This document shows positions 8,364-18,580 of a stretch of DNA of 64,000 nt, in pieces. The position numbers were made by a program, and so were the translations under genes. Under the pieces are notes generated by a model, which was not told the origin of the DNA, did no database searches, and saw only the letters and a program-made list of their open reading frames with translations. The DNA is from Kaistia terrae (GTDB lineage: Bacteria; Pseudomonadota; Alphaproteobacteria; Rhizobiales; Kaistiaceae): assembly GCF_026344005.1 (NCBI RefSeq), contig NZ_JAPKNH010000004.1, positions 434,001-498,000 on the forward strand, read 5' to 3'. Each line of letters begins with the position of its first letter. The stretch's first letter is position 1.

Positions 8364-10100
8364 ATGGGCGAAAGGACCGATCCGGACGCCCCGCAGGACG
8401 AGTGCGAAGCCGCCGTCGAGCCGGAGGTCGTCCGCGAGGCGCTGTCGCGGATTCAGGAATCCGCGCCGTTCGTCGCCTCGCGCCAGCTGAGCGCCTTCCT
8501 TGCCTATGTCGTCGAGAAGTCGCTGGCGGGGGAGGCCGACCGGATCAAGGCCTATTCGATCGCGACCGAAGCGCTCGGGCGGCCCGAAACCTTCGACCCG
8601 GCCTCCGACCCGATCGTGCGCGTCGAGGCGGGCCGGCTGCGCAAGGCGCTCGATGCCTATTATCAGGCGGATGGGGCCCACGCGCCGATCCGGATCACCA
8701 TGCCGCGCGGCAGCTATGTTCCTCGCTTTCAGCTGACGGAGGTTCTCCCGGAGGCCGGGGAGGATGTTGGCGCGGCCGGGGACGATGCCGGCGACGAGGG
8801 GCCACCGGTGAGCGAGTTGCCGAGTGGAGTCGCGGCGCTGTGGTGGATCCGGATCGGTGGCGCCCTTGCCGTCGTGGCGATCATCATGGGCCTGAGCGCC
8901 ATCGGCTCGCATTATTCGGGGCAGCGCGCAGCTTTGCCGGCCACGCCGGAGCGCCCGGTCGCGGCGGCGACGAAGCCGGTCGCTCCGCGCATTTTCGTGG
9001 CTCCGTTCGCTGTGGCCGACGAGGCAGCCGTCGGCGTCACCGGGCGGCAGTTCTCAACCATGCTGGCGACGGCGATCTCCCGCTTCGACGAGGTCACGGT
9101 GGTGACGCGCATGGATGGCGAGGCCGAGTATCTCGTCAGTGGCACGCTCTCGGCCGGCTCGACCGGGATCTCCGCCTCGACCTTGCTGACGGATCGGGCC
9201 TCCGGTCGGGTGATCTGGTCGCAACAGACGACCTTGCCGCGCAATCCGATCCGCCCGTCCGTGACCATCAGCGAGTTGAAGGGCGAGATCGCGACGGCCA
9301 TTGCGCAGCCCTACGGCGTCGTGCTCTCCGACCGCCTTTCCAGGACCGATCTGCCGGATGACGGGTTTCCCTGCATGCTCCGGACCTTCAACTACTGGAG
9401 GAGCTTTACGCCGGAGGTGCATGCCGAGCAGAAGACCTGCCTGGTGGCGCTGACGCAGCGCTATCCGGCCTATGCGCTGGCCTATGCGCAATTGACCAAT
9501 ATCTATGTGACGGAAGCGTTATTCGGCTTCAATCCGGAACCAGGAAGCTCCGCCCTGGATCGCGCGGTCAAGGCATCGGCGCTCGGCGTCCAGCTTGCGC
9601 CGACCAGCGCGCGGGCGATGCAGTCGTTGCAATACACCTACTACGCCACCGGCGAGATCGAGCGCGCCATCCAGGCGGGCAACGCCGCGATAACGCTCAA
9701 TCCGCTCGATACCGACATCCGCGCCTCGCAGGGCCTCGTGCTGATCGCCGCCGGGCGCTATCAGCTCGGCCAGCAGTTGATCGAGGAAGCGGCAAGCCAC
9801 AACACGGCCTATCCGCCCTGGTACGATCTCTATCTGGGACTGGCCGCGTTTCAGGCGGGAAAGGCCGACCAGATCCGCACGCTGATGAGCCGCGTCAACC
9901 TTCCAGCCCACCCGCTCGCGGCGTATCTGGAGATGGTGGCCTCGGCGCCCGGCGACCGGGAGGCGGCGCTCGCCGGCATCCGCACCCGTTTTCCGGCCAT
10001 GGCCGCGGATCCGGCAAGCGTGCTGATCCGCCTGGTTCCCAATCGCGACGTGGTCGACAAACTGGTCGCCGCCGGCAGGCAGGCCGGCCTGGGCAGCTGA
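8364..10100 (+). CDS. Membrane-anchored TPR protein with conserved N-terminal domain (paralogue 2)
   Basis: A 578-residue paralogue of the preceding protein with the same architecture. The N-terminal domain holds SRQLSAFLAYVVEKSLAG, ASDPIVRVEAGRLRKALDAYYQ and PRGSYVPRF at about residues 20-125. A membrane helix lies near residues 163-183. The extracytoplasmic region starts IFVAPFAVADEAAVGV, a TolB/FlgO-like strand-helix opening, and is followed by TPR-type repeats (ASALGVQLAPTSARAM, AITLNPLDTDI). Its ATG abuts the stop of paralogue 1, so the pair is certainly co-translated and arose by tandem duplication followed by strong divergence. A sigma-54 regulator gene follows 64 bases later on the same strand. 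I do not know a function; calling it adenylate cyclase would not be supported by any visible domain. Confidence 0.8.
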   Translation: MGERTDPDAPQDECEAAVEPEVVREALSRIQESAPFVASRQLSAFLAYVVEKSLAGEADRIKAYSIATEALGRPETFDPASDPIVRVEAGRLRKALDAYYQADGAHAPIRITMPRGSYVPRFQLTEVLPEAGEDVGAAGDDAGDEGPPVSELPSGVAALWWIRIGGALAVVAIIMGLSAIGSHYSGQRAALPATPERPVAAATKPVAPRIFVAPFAVADEAAVGVTGRQFSTMLATAISRFDEVTVVTRMDGEAEYLVSGTLSAGSTGISASTLLTDRASGRVIWSQQTTLPRNPIRPSVTISELKGEIATAIAQPYGVVLSDRLSRTDLPDDGFPCMLRTFNYWRSFTPEVHAEQKTCLVALTQRYPAYALAYAQLTNIYVTEALFGFNPEPGSSALDRAVKASALGVQLAPTSARAMQSLQYTYYATGEIERAIQAGNAAITLNPLDTDIRASQGLVLIAAGRYQLGQQLIEEAASHNTAYPPWYDLYLGLAAFQAGKADQIRTLMSRVNLPAHPLAAYLEMVASAPGDREAALAGIRTRFPAMAADPASVLIRLVPNRDVVDKLVAAGRQAGLGS

Positions 10101-10164
10101 AATTACGCTGTCGTTTCACGCGATTGGCGGGTGTTTCGGAACGTTTTGTTTACCCTGTTCTGAG

Positions 10165-11694
<1,530 letters not shown>

Positions 11695-11818
11695 GCCCTT
11701 GGCCACCCGAATTAATCCTGTTTTGCCGGGGGCCTTGCGCGCAACGTCGCGGAACGGCATGTTCGCCCGAAATGAGGGTGTGCGGGCGCTTGGCTGCGTC
11801 CGAGACGAGGGGAAAGTC

Positions 11819-12403
11819 ATGAAGGACTGGGCGTCCCGGGTTTCCGGGATTGCAGTGGCGGCCGCGCTGTTTTGCGCGGCTTCTGGCGCAGCGATCGCAG
11901 GCGACGTCGCCGACAAGGCTGGCGAAGCGGAAACGCTGCTTCAGGCGGGCAAGGCAGCCGAGGCCCAGTCGGCGCTCGATGGTGCCGTTGAAGCCTTCTG
12001 GAAGGCAGCTCCGCTGACGCTGAAGAATGCGCGCTTCGTCGTCGAGGCCAAGGGCTTTGGCGATTATGTTCCGCATGAAGGGACCAGCTTCGCTCCGTCG
12101 AGCCCGGTGCAGGTCTATGTCGAGCCGCAGGGCTTTGGCTGGACCGAAGTTGCGGATGGCTACAAGATCGCCTTCTCGGCAGAAATCGAGATCCGCAATG
12201 CCGGCGGCCAGATCCTGACGAAATCGTCGGCGCCTGCGCTGTTCGAAAAGATCGGCCGCAACAAGAATCGCGAATTCCAGATCACCGTTGGTGCTCCGCT
12301 GCCGGCGCTGAAGCCGGGCGATTATGTGCTGGTTCTCACCGTCACCGATGTCGCGACGGGACGTTCGGCGCCTGTCGAGCTGCCGTTTTCGATTGCCGGC
12401 TGA
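11819..12403 (+). CDS. Secreted protein of unknown function
   Basis: A 194-residue exported protein. A signal peptide covers residues 1-27 (GIAVAAALFCAASGAAIA, probable cleavage before GDVADK). The mature N-terminus is a short helical hairpin (AETLLQAGKAAEAQSALDGAVEAFWKAA) followed by a beta-rich domain. The start has a strong ribosome site (GAGGGGAAAG). The long upstream open frame overlaps the regulator gene and is not coding. No family was recognised. It sits 124 bases after the sigma-54 regulator on the same strand. No -24/-12 promoter was recognised in that gap, so control by the regulator is only a hypothesis. Confidence 0.75.
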   Translation: MKDWASRVSGIAVAAALFCAASGAAIAGDVADKAGEAETLLQAGKAAEAQSALDGAVEAFWKAAPLTLKNARFVVEAKGFGDYVPHEGTSFAPSSPVQVYVEPQGFGWTEVADGYKIAFSAEIEIRNAGGQILTKSSAPALFEKIGRNKNREFQITVGAPLPALKPGDYVLVLTVTDVATGRSAPVELPFSIAG

Positions 12404-12516
12404 ACGCAGGGCGTCTTCCTGTGATCGGTTTCATAGCCTTGCCGGTTCGGTTGGGCGCATGAAGGCGGAACGCTGGACCGACGTCCAACGATCTCTCCTC
12501 CTGTGCGGCGCTTTGA

Positions 12517-13128
12517 ATGACCTCCGTCTATGATCTGAAGCCGCGCTTCCAAGCGCTGCTGCGCCCGTTGACCCGCGCTCTTGTTTCCCGCGGCGTCACC
12601 GCGAACCAGGTGACCATCGCGGCCACGGTTGCGAGCGTGGCGACCGGCCTCGCGCTCTGGGCGCTGGCCGGCTGCCGGCTCAGTCTGCTGTTGCTGCCGC
12701 TGCTTCTGTTCGTCCGCATGGCGCTGAACGCCATAGACGGCATGATCGCCCGAGAGCATGACCAGAAGAGCCGGTTGGGCGCGATCCTGAACGAGGTCGG
12801 CGACGTGGTTTCCGACGCCGCACTCTATCTGGCGCTGGTGCCGGCATTGGCGCCCTTTGGCGCCAATGGCTGGCCGATCGTGCTCTTCGTCGTCGTGGCG
12901 ATCCTGACAGAGTTCGTCGGCGTGCTCGGCCCGACGATTGGCGCTACCCGGCGCTATGACGGCCCGATGGGCAAGTCCGACCGCGCTAGCGCGATCGGAC
13001 TGCTGGCCTTCCTGATCGCCGTCGGCGTGCCGGGCGGCAGCTGGATCGACTGGATCTTCGGCCTGCTGGCGCTGCTCGCGCTCTGGACGGCAGTGAACCG
13101 CGCCCGGCGCGCATTGGCAGGCGGTTGA
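12517..13128 (+). CDS. CDP-alcohol phosphatidyltransferase, YnbA type
   Basis: A 203-residue integral membrane enzyme expected to transfer a phosphatidyl group from CDP-diacylglycerol to an alcohol. The CDP-alcohol signature lies at residues 71-96: Asp74-Gly75, Ala78-Arg79, Gly88 and Asp96 are present, but the first and third of the four metal-ligand aspartates are Asn71 and Asn92. From memory, E. coli YnbA carries the same ALNA-DG and GAILNE segments, so these are family traits rather than damage. It overlaps the CDP-diglyceride synthase gene by four bases (ATGA), and an acyltransferase follows, forming a compact lipid module like E. coli ynbAB. The acceptor alcohol is not known to me. Confidence 0.85.
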   Translation: MTSVYDLKPRFQALLRPLTRALVSRGVTANQVTIAATVASVATGLALWALAGCRLSLLLLPLLLFVRMALNAIDGMIAREHDQKSRLGAILNEVGDVVSDAALYLALVPALAPFGANGWPIVLFVVVAILTEFVGVLGPTIGATRRYDGPMGKSDRASAIGLLAFLIAVGVPGGSWIDWIFGLLALLALWTAVNRARRALAGG

Positions 13129-14105
13129 TCATGGACGAGCTATTCTCCTTCACCCTGTTTGGCTGGTCCGGCGCGAATGTCGTAACCCTGGCGCTGGTCG
13201 TGCTTGGCCTCGCTGTCGCCACCGCGCTGGTCTGGTCGCGGCCGGAGCCCTCCGGCGCGGATCCCAAGGCCCTTGAAAAGCATCGTGAGCTTCGTGCCCG
13301 CATCGGCAGCTGGTGGGTAATGGTGGCGTTGCTGGTGGGCGCGCTGGCGCTCGGCCGCATCGCGATGACCGTGCTGTTCGGCTTCGTCAGCTATCTGGCG
13401 CTCAAGGAATATCTGACGATCATCCCGACCCGGAAGGCCGACCGCGTCGTGCTGCTGGTCGCCTATCTCGCCGTGCCGATCCAGTATTATTGGGTCGGCA
13501 TCGGCTGGTACGGCATGTTCGTGATCTTCGTGCCCGTCTACATGTTCCTGATCATGCCGGCGGCCATGGTGCTGCGCGGCGAGACGCAGGGCTTCCTGAA
13601 GGCGGCCGGCACGCTGCACTGGGGGCTGATGATCACGGTCTTCTCGATCGGTCATGCCGCCTATCTGCTGGCCCTGCCGCCTCCCGGCGCGCCGTCCGGC
13701 ATGGGGCCGGGGCTGCTGATCTTTCTTCTGATCGCGACCGAGTTCAACGACGTCGCCCAGTTCCTGGCCGGCCGTCGTTTCGGCAAGCGCAAGATCACGC
13801 CAAAAGTTTCGCCCAACAAGACCGTCGAGGGTTTTGTCGGCGGGCTGATCGCGACGACGCTGCTCTCCATGGCTCTGGCGCCTCTGCTGACGCCGATCGG
13901 CCTGCCGCAGGCCGCGGCGATCGGCGCGCTGCTGGCGACCGCCGGTTTCTTCGGCGACATCGTCATGTCGGCCGTGAAGCGCGACCTCGGCATCAAGGAT
14001 ACCGGCACCATCCTGCCCGGCCATGGCGGCATCCTCGACCGCATCGACAGCCTGGTGTTCACCGCGCCGGTCTTCTTCCACGCCGTCCGTTATTTCTATT
14101 TCTGA
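13125..14105 (+). CDS. Phosphatidate cytidylyltransferase (CDP-diglyceride synthase), YnbB type
   Basis: A 326-residue membrane protein with about eight hydrophobic segments, expected to make CDP-diacylglycerol from phosphatidate and CTP. The C-terminal CdsA signature is intact: SAVKRDLGIKDTGTILPGHG then GILDRIDSL, containing the essential Lys, Asp and His residues. It is longer than typical housekeeping CdsA because of an N-terminal hydrophobic region and a charged linker before residue 60. Together with the four-base overlap with the preceding CDP-alcohol transferase, this indicates the accessory YnbB-like paralogue rather than the essential CdsA, which in this order normally sits by uppS and dxr. 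Its product would feed the neighbouring transferase. Confidence 0.88.
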   Translation: MIMDELFSFTLFGWSGANVVTLALVVLGLAVATALVWSRPEPSGADPKALEKHRELRARIGSWWVMVALLVGALALGRIAMTVLFGFVSYLALKEYLTIIPTRKADRVVLLVAYLAVPIQYYWVGIGWYGMFVIFVPVYMFLIMPAAMVLRGETQGFLKAAGTLHWGLMITVFSIGHAAYLLALPPPGAPSGMGPGLLIFLLIATEFNDVAQFLAGRRFGKRKITPKVSPNKTVEGFVGGLIATTLLSMALAPLLTPIGLPQAAAIGALLATAGFFGDIVMSAVKRDLGIKDTGTILPGHGGILDRIDSLVFTAPVFFHAVRYFYF

Positions 14106-14114
14106 AGGCTGCGC

Positions 14115-14756
14115 ATGACCGCCCGTGATCTCCTGCGCCTGTTGTTCTTCGCCGTGCTGGTGCGGCCCTTCCTGCTGGTCGCGATCGGGCTGTCGGTGCG
14201 CCATCGCGAACGCCTGCCCAAGGACGGGCCGGTGATCATCGCGGCTAATCACAACAGCCATCTCGACACGCTGGCGCTGATGTCGCTGTTTCCGCTCGCC
14301 AAGCTCCGCAAGGTGCGCGCCGTCGCGGCGGCGGATTACTTCCTGAAAAATCGCCTGCTCAAATGGTTCGCTGTCGACCTGATCGGGATTCTGCCGATCG
14401 AGCGCAGCAGCGGCCGAGGCGGGACCGATCCGCTGGCTGACGCGCTGGCCGCGCTCGATTCGGGCGATATCCTGATTTTCTTTCCGGAAGGGTCACGCGG
14501 CGAGCCAGAAATGCGCCAGGCGTTCAAACGCGGCGTTGCGCATATTGCCCGTCGACGCCCCAACATTCCGGTACTGCCGGTCTTTTTGCGCGGCTTCGGC
14601 AAGGTGCTGCCGAAGGGCGACCATCTTCCTGTCCCATTCTTCTGCGATGTGGTGATTGGCGAGCCGATGATCGGCGCGGGCGAAGGCTTCGTGCAGCGGC
14701 TTGAACAGGCGGTCGACGCACTTGGCCGCGAGACGCCCAGTTCGGAATGGGCCTGA
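14115..14756 (+). CDS. 1-acyl-sn-glycerol-3-phosphate acyltransferase family protein
   Basis: A 213-residue PlsC-family protein expected to make phosphatidic acid, the substrate of the CDP-diglyceride synthase encoded 9 bases upstream. Block I HX4D is His46 to Asp51 in NHNSHLD; block III is FPEGSRG at residues 123-129; block IV is the [11 protein letters not shown] segment. One N-terminal hydrophobic stretch ([19 protein letters not shown]) anchors it to the membrane. The spacing shows it is the third gene of the operon. Acyl donor preference cannot be read from the sequence. A module of acyltransferase, cytidylyltransferase and head-group transferase is biochemically self-contained. Confidence 0.88.
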   Translation: MTARDLLRLLFFAVLVRPFLLVAIGLSVRHRERLPKDGPVIIAANHNSHLDTLALMSLFPLAKLRKVRAVAAADYFLKNRLLKWFAVDLIGILPIERSSGRGGTDPLADALAALDSGDILIFFPEGSRGEPEMRQAFKRGVAHIARRRPNIPVLPVFLRGFGKVLPKGDHLPVPFFCDVVIGEPMIGAGEGFVQRLEQAVDALGRETPSSEWA

Positions 14757-14855
14757 TCCGATCTACCTCGATCGGTCACGGGCGAAAAAAGTGCCATTGG
14801 CGGCGATGCCGTCTCCTTGACAATCCAGACCCCGGCTCCTAGATCCGTGTCGTTG

Positions 14856-14881
14856 CTAGCACTCGCCTCGGTGAGTGCTAA
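14856..14881. promoter_or_regulatory. CIRCE operator (HrcA site) of groESL
   Basis: Inverted repeat CTAGCACTC and GAGTGCTAA, about 60 bases before groES, separated as counted by 8 bases. The canonical element is TTAGCACTC-N9-GAGTGCTAA, so the first base and the spacer differ slightly. It is the expected binding site for the HrcA repressor, giving heat-shock control of the operon. Confidence 0.9.
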
Positions 14882-14941
14882 TGCGCCCACATTAGCGGGC
14901 GATCCGAACCGGATCGCTTTGCACGCGAGGAGAGATCAAAC

Positions 14942-15244
14942 ATGGCATTCCGTCCTCTGCATGACCGCGTCGTCGTCCGTCGCGTTGCGTCGGAAGAGAA
15001 GACCGCCGGCGGCATCATCATCCCCGACACCGTCAAGGAAAAGCCGCAAGAAGGCGAAGTCGTTGCAGTTGGCACCGGCGTCCGTGACGACGCAGGCAAG
15101 ATCGTCGCTCTCGACGTCAAGGCCGGCGACCGTATCCTGTTCGGCAAGTGGTCGGGCACGGAAGTCAAGATCGACGGTGAAGAGCTCCTCATCATGAAGG
15201 AGTCGGACATCCTCGGCGTTATCACCGGCAAGGCTGGCAAGTAA
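14942..15244 (+). CDS. groES: Co-chaperonin GroES
   Basis: A 100-residue heptameric lid of the GroEL chaperonin. It starts [14 protein letters not shown], carries the mobile-loop region around [19 protein letters not shown], and ends in the usual [12 protein letters not shown]. The ribosome site AGGAGAG is well placed. It is preceded by a CIRCE element and followed 68 bases later by groEL, so the two form a classic HrcA-regulated heat-shock operon. Confidence 0.98.
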   Translation: MAFRPLHDRVVVRRVASEEKTAGGIIIPDTVKEKPQEGEVVAVGTGVRDDAGKIVALDVKAGDRILFGKWSGTEVKIDGEELLIMKESDILGVITGKAGK

Positions 15245-15267
15245 GACGCGCAGGGGTCTCCCCTTAG

Positions 15268-16953
<1,686 letters not shown>

Positions 16954-16977
16954 GAAGTCCTACCCTCAGAACAACGG

Positions 16978-17007
16978 AAAGGGCGCGGCGCAAGCCGCGC
17001 CCTTTTT
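16978..17007 (+). terminator. Intrinsic terminator of groESL
   Basis: AAA-GGGCGCGGC, a GCAA tetraloop, GCCGCGCCC-TTTTT: a 9-bp GC stem plus A-T extension and a T-run, 25 bases after the groEL stop. Confidence 0.9.
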
Positions 17008-17037
17008 CGTTTGGCGCTTGCCGACAGACGCGAGCCG

Positions 17038-17928
17038 CTAGGCCGGCGGCGGGGAGGGTGAGGTCTTCGGGTAGGTGTGGACGACCTCGACGGCCGATAC
17101 CCGGTCGCCAAGGCCGAAGTCGGACAGCTTGTAGAGCCCCGGCGAACTCAATGTGCGCTTCTCACTCTGCGCAAAGCGCGCATCGCCGAAATCATGGTTG
17201 TAGACGGTGATGGAATATCGGCCGTTGGCGAGCTTCGGCAGATAGAGGCTGCTCATCGTGTCGTTGGCGATGCCTATGTCGGCGACTCCGAACCGATAGG
17301 TGTCCTGCACCGAACGCTTGAGCGTTCCTGGACTGCCGAAGGGCATGGCCCAGAGCTCCCGCCGCGAAACGCGCCGGTTCGCGGTCAGGTCGAGGCGGCT
17401 TTGCCGTCCCAGGCCGTGATCGTGCTCGAACACCTTGATCTCGGAGTACCAGGGAAAAGGGAAGTTGGTGGTGTCGTCGATACCGGGATCGCCAGGCTTC
17501 GGTATCTCCGGCGCGTTGACATAGGCGACTGAGAGGATGTCGAACGAGACCTGGACGTTGAGGTCGGTGTCCGCGCCCTTGGCGACGATGGTCCAGGTCG
17601 AATAAGGGCCGACCTGGTCGAGATCGATCGTGAACTCGTCCTTCGCCCGGTCGTCCGGGTCCAGCCATTGCGGACCGTCGCGTTCGATCGCCACCAGCCG
17701 CACCTTGAAGCGGTTGTTGACGACGCGCGGATAGATCATCGGCTGGATCTGGTCGCCGAAATAGCCATGCGCCGGGATCAGGTCGCTCGGGCCATAGTCG
17801 AACAGGCGATAGGCTTCCCGACCCTCGAACCAGAGATACCACTCCAGTTCGTGATCATGGTCCCGGGCTTCGGAATAGTCGTTGGGCATCCAGCTGGTCA
17901 GCCGGACGCTGAGTTCCTTGGCGAGCAC
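17038..17928 (-). CDS. Unknown 296-residue protein
   Basis: No family recognised. The protein starts MLAKELSVRLTSWMPNDYSE and is rich in Asp, Tyr, Trp and aromatic-beta patterns (HELEWYLWFEG, YRLFDYGPSDLIPAHGYF). It has no signal peptide or membrane helix and ends in a Pro/Ser tail (KTSPSPPPA). Alternating hydrophobic and polar stretches suggest an all-beta fold, perhaps with two similar halves. Codon use and GC match the surroundings. It is convergent with groEL and transcribed in the same direction as tadA, which ends 83 bases away from its start. Whether it is cytoplasmic or exported by a non-classical route cannot be told. The long clean frame with normal codon bias makes it a real gene. 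Confidence 0.75.
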   Translation of the reverse strand: MLAKELSVRLTSWMPNDYSEARDHDHELEWYLWFEGREAYRLFDYGPSDLIPAHGYFGDQIQPMIYPRVVNNRFKVRLVAIERDGPQWLDPDDRAKDEFTIDLDQVGPYSTWTIVAKGADTDLNVQVSFDILSVAYVNAPEIPKPGDPGIDDTTNFPFPWYSEIKVFEHDHGLGRQSRLDLTANRRVSRRELWAMPFGSPGTLKRSVQDTYRFGVADIGIANDTMSSLYLPKLANGRYSITVYNHDFGDARFAQSEKRTLSSPGLYKLSDFGLGDRVSAVEVVHTYPKTSPSPPPA

Positions 17929-18011
17929 GGTTTTCCTCCGTAACCTGAGGCTCGCCCCCCTATGCCTGCCATACTGTCAGGAAACTAGAAGCGTCGCTAT
18001 CCCTGCGTCAC

Positions 18012-18476
18012 CTATCGCCGCTCGCGAAAAAACGACCGCAGCATCTCGGCCGCTTCGCTCTCCGCGATGCCGCCATAGACGTCGGGGGCGTGGTGGCAGG
18101 TCGGCTGGCTGTAGAGGCGCACGCCACTCTCGACCGCGCCGCCCTTGGGATCGGGCGCTGCGTAATAGAGCCGGCGCACGCGGGCGAATGAAATCGCCGC
18201 CGCGCACATGGGACAGGGCTCCAGCGTCACATAGAGATCGCATTCCGGCAGGCGCTGCGATTGCAGCTTTGCGCAGGCGGTGCGGATCGCCAGCGTCTCG
18301 GCGTGGGCGGTCGGGTCGTTCAGCTCCAGCGTGCGGTTGCCATCGGCCGCCAGCACAACGCCGTCGCGCACGATCACCGCGCCGATCGGCACCTCGCCGC
18401 GGGCTGCCGCCTTGCGTGCCTCGTCGAGGGCGAGTTGCATGAAATTGGTGCCGGCGCCCGTGATTTCCGCTCGCAT
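18012..18476 (-). CDS. tadA: tRNA-specific adenosine deaminase
   Basis: Converts A34 to inosine in the tRNA-Arg(ACG) anticodon; it may also be annotated as a general nucleoside deaminase. The zinc site is complete: HAE (His and proton-shuttle Glu) in DPTAHAETLAI, and PCPMC with two Cys ligands in LEPCPMCAAAISFARV. The C-terminal PDVYGGIAE...LRSFFRERR matches TadA. The frame is open 12 codons further upstream to 18512, but that part is unlike the family. Starting at the ATG at 18476 gives MRAEITGAGTNFMQLAL, aligning with the E. coli N-terminus and giving 154 residues. It is divergent from the pseudouridine synthase gene, the pairing commonly seen in Rhizobiales. Confidence 0.9.
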   Translation of the reverse strand: MRAEITGAGTNFMQLALDEARKAAARGEVPIGAVIVRDGVVLAADGNRTLELNDPTAHAETLAIRTACAKLQSQRLPECDLYVTLEPCPMCAAAISFARVRRLYYAAPDPKGGAVESGVRLYSQPTCHHAPDVYGGIAESEAAEMLRSFFRERR

Positions 18477-18580
18477 CGCCCGAATTGACCTACCATTTTC
18501 ATCATGTCGCATTTTGTTTGCTCGTAGCCGTATCCACCCGGCTGCAAAATGCTCTAAGGAACCGTTTCAAGGATGGATAG

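Noticed and set aside
6597-10100. Annotation as adenylate cyclases
   Set aside because: The N-terminal domain occurs in proteins so labelled, but no class III or other cyclase catalytic motif is visible.
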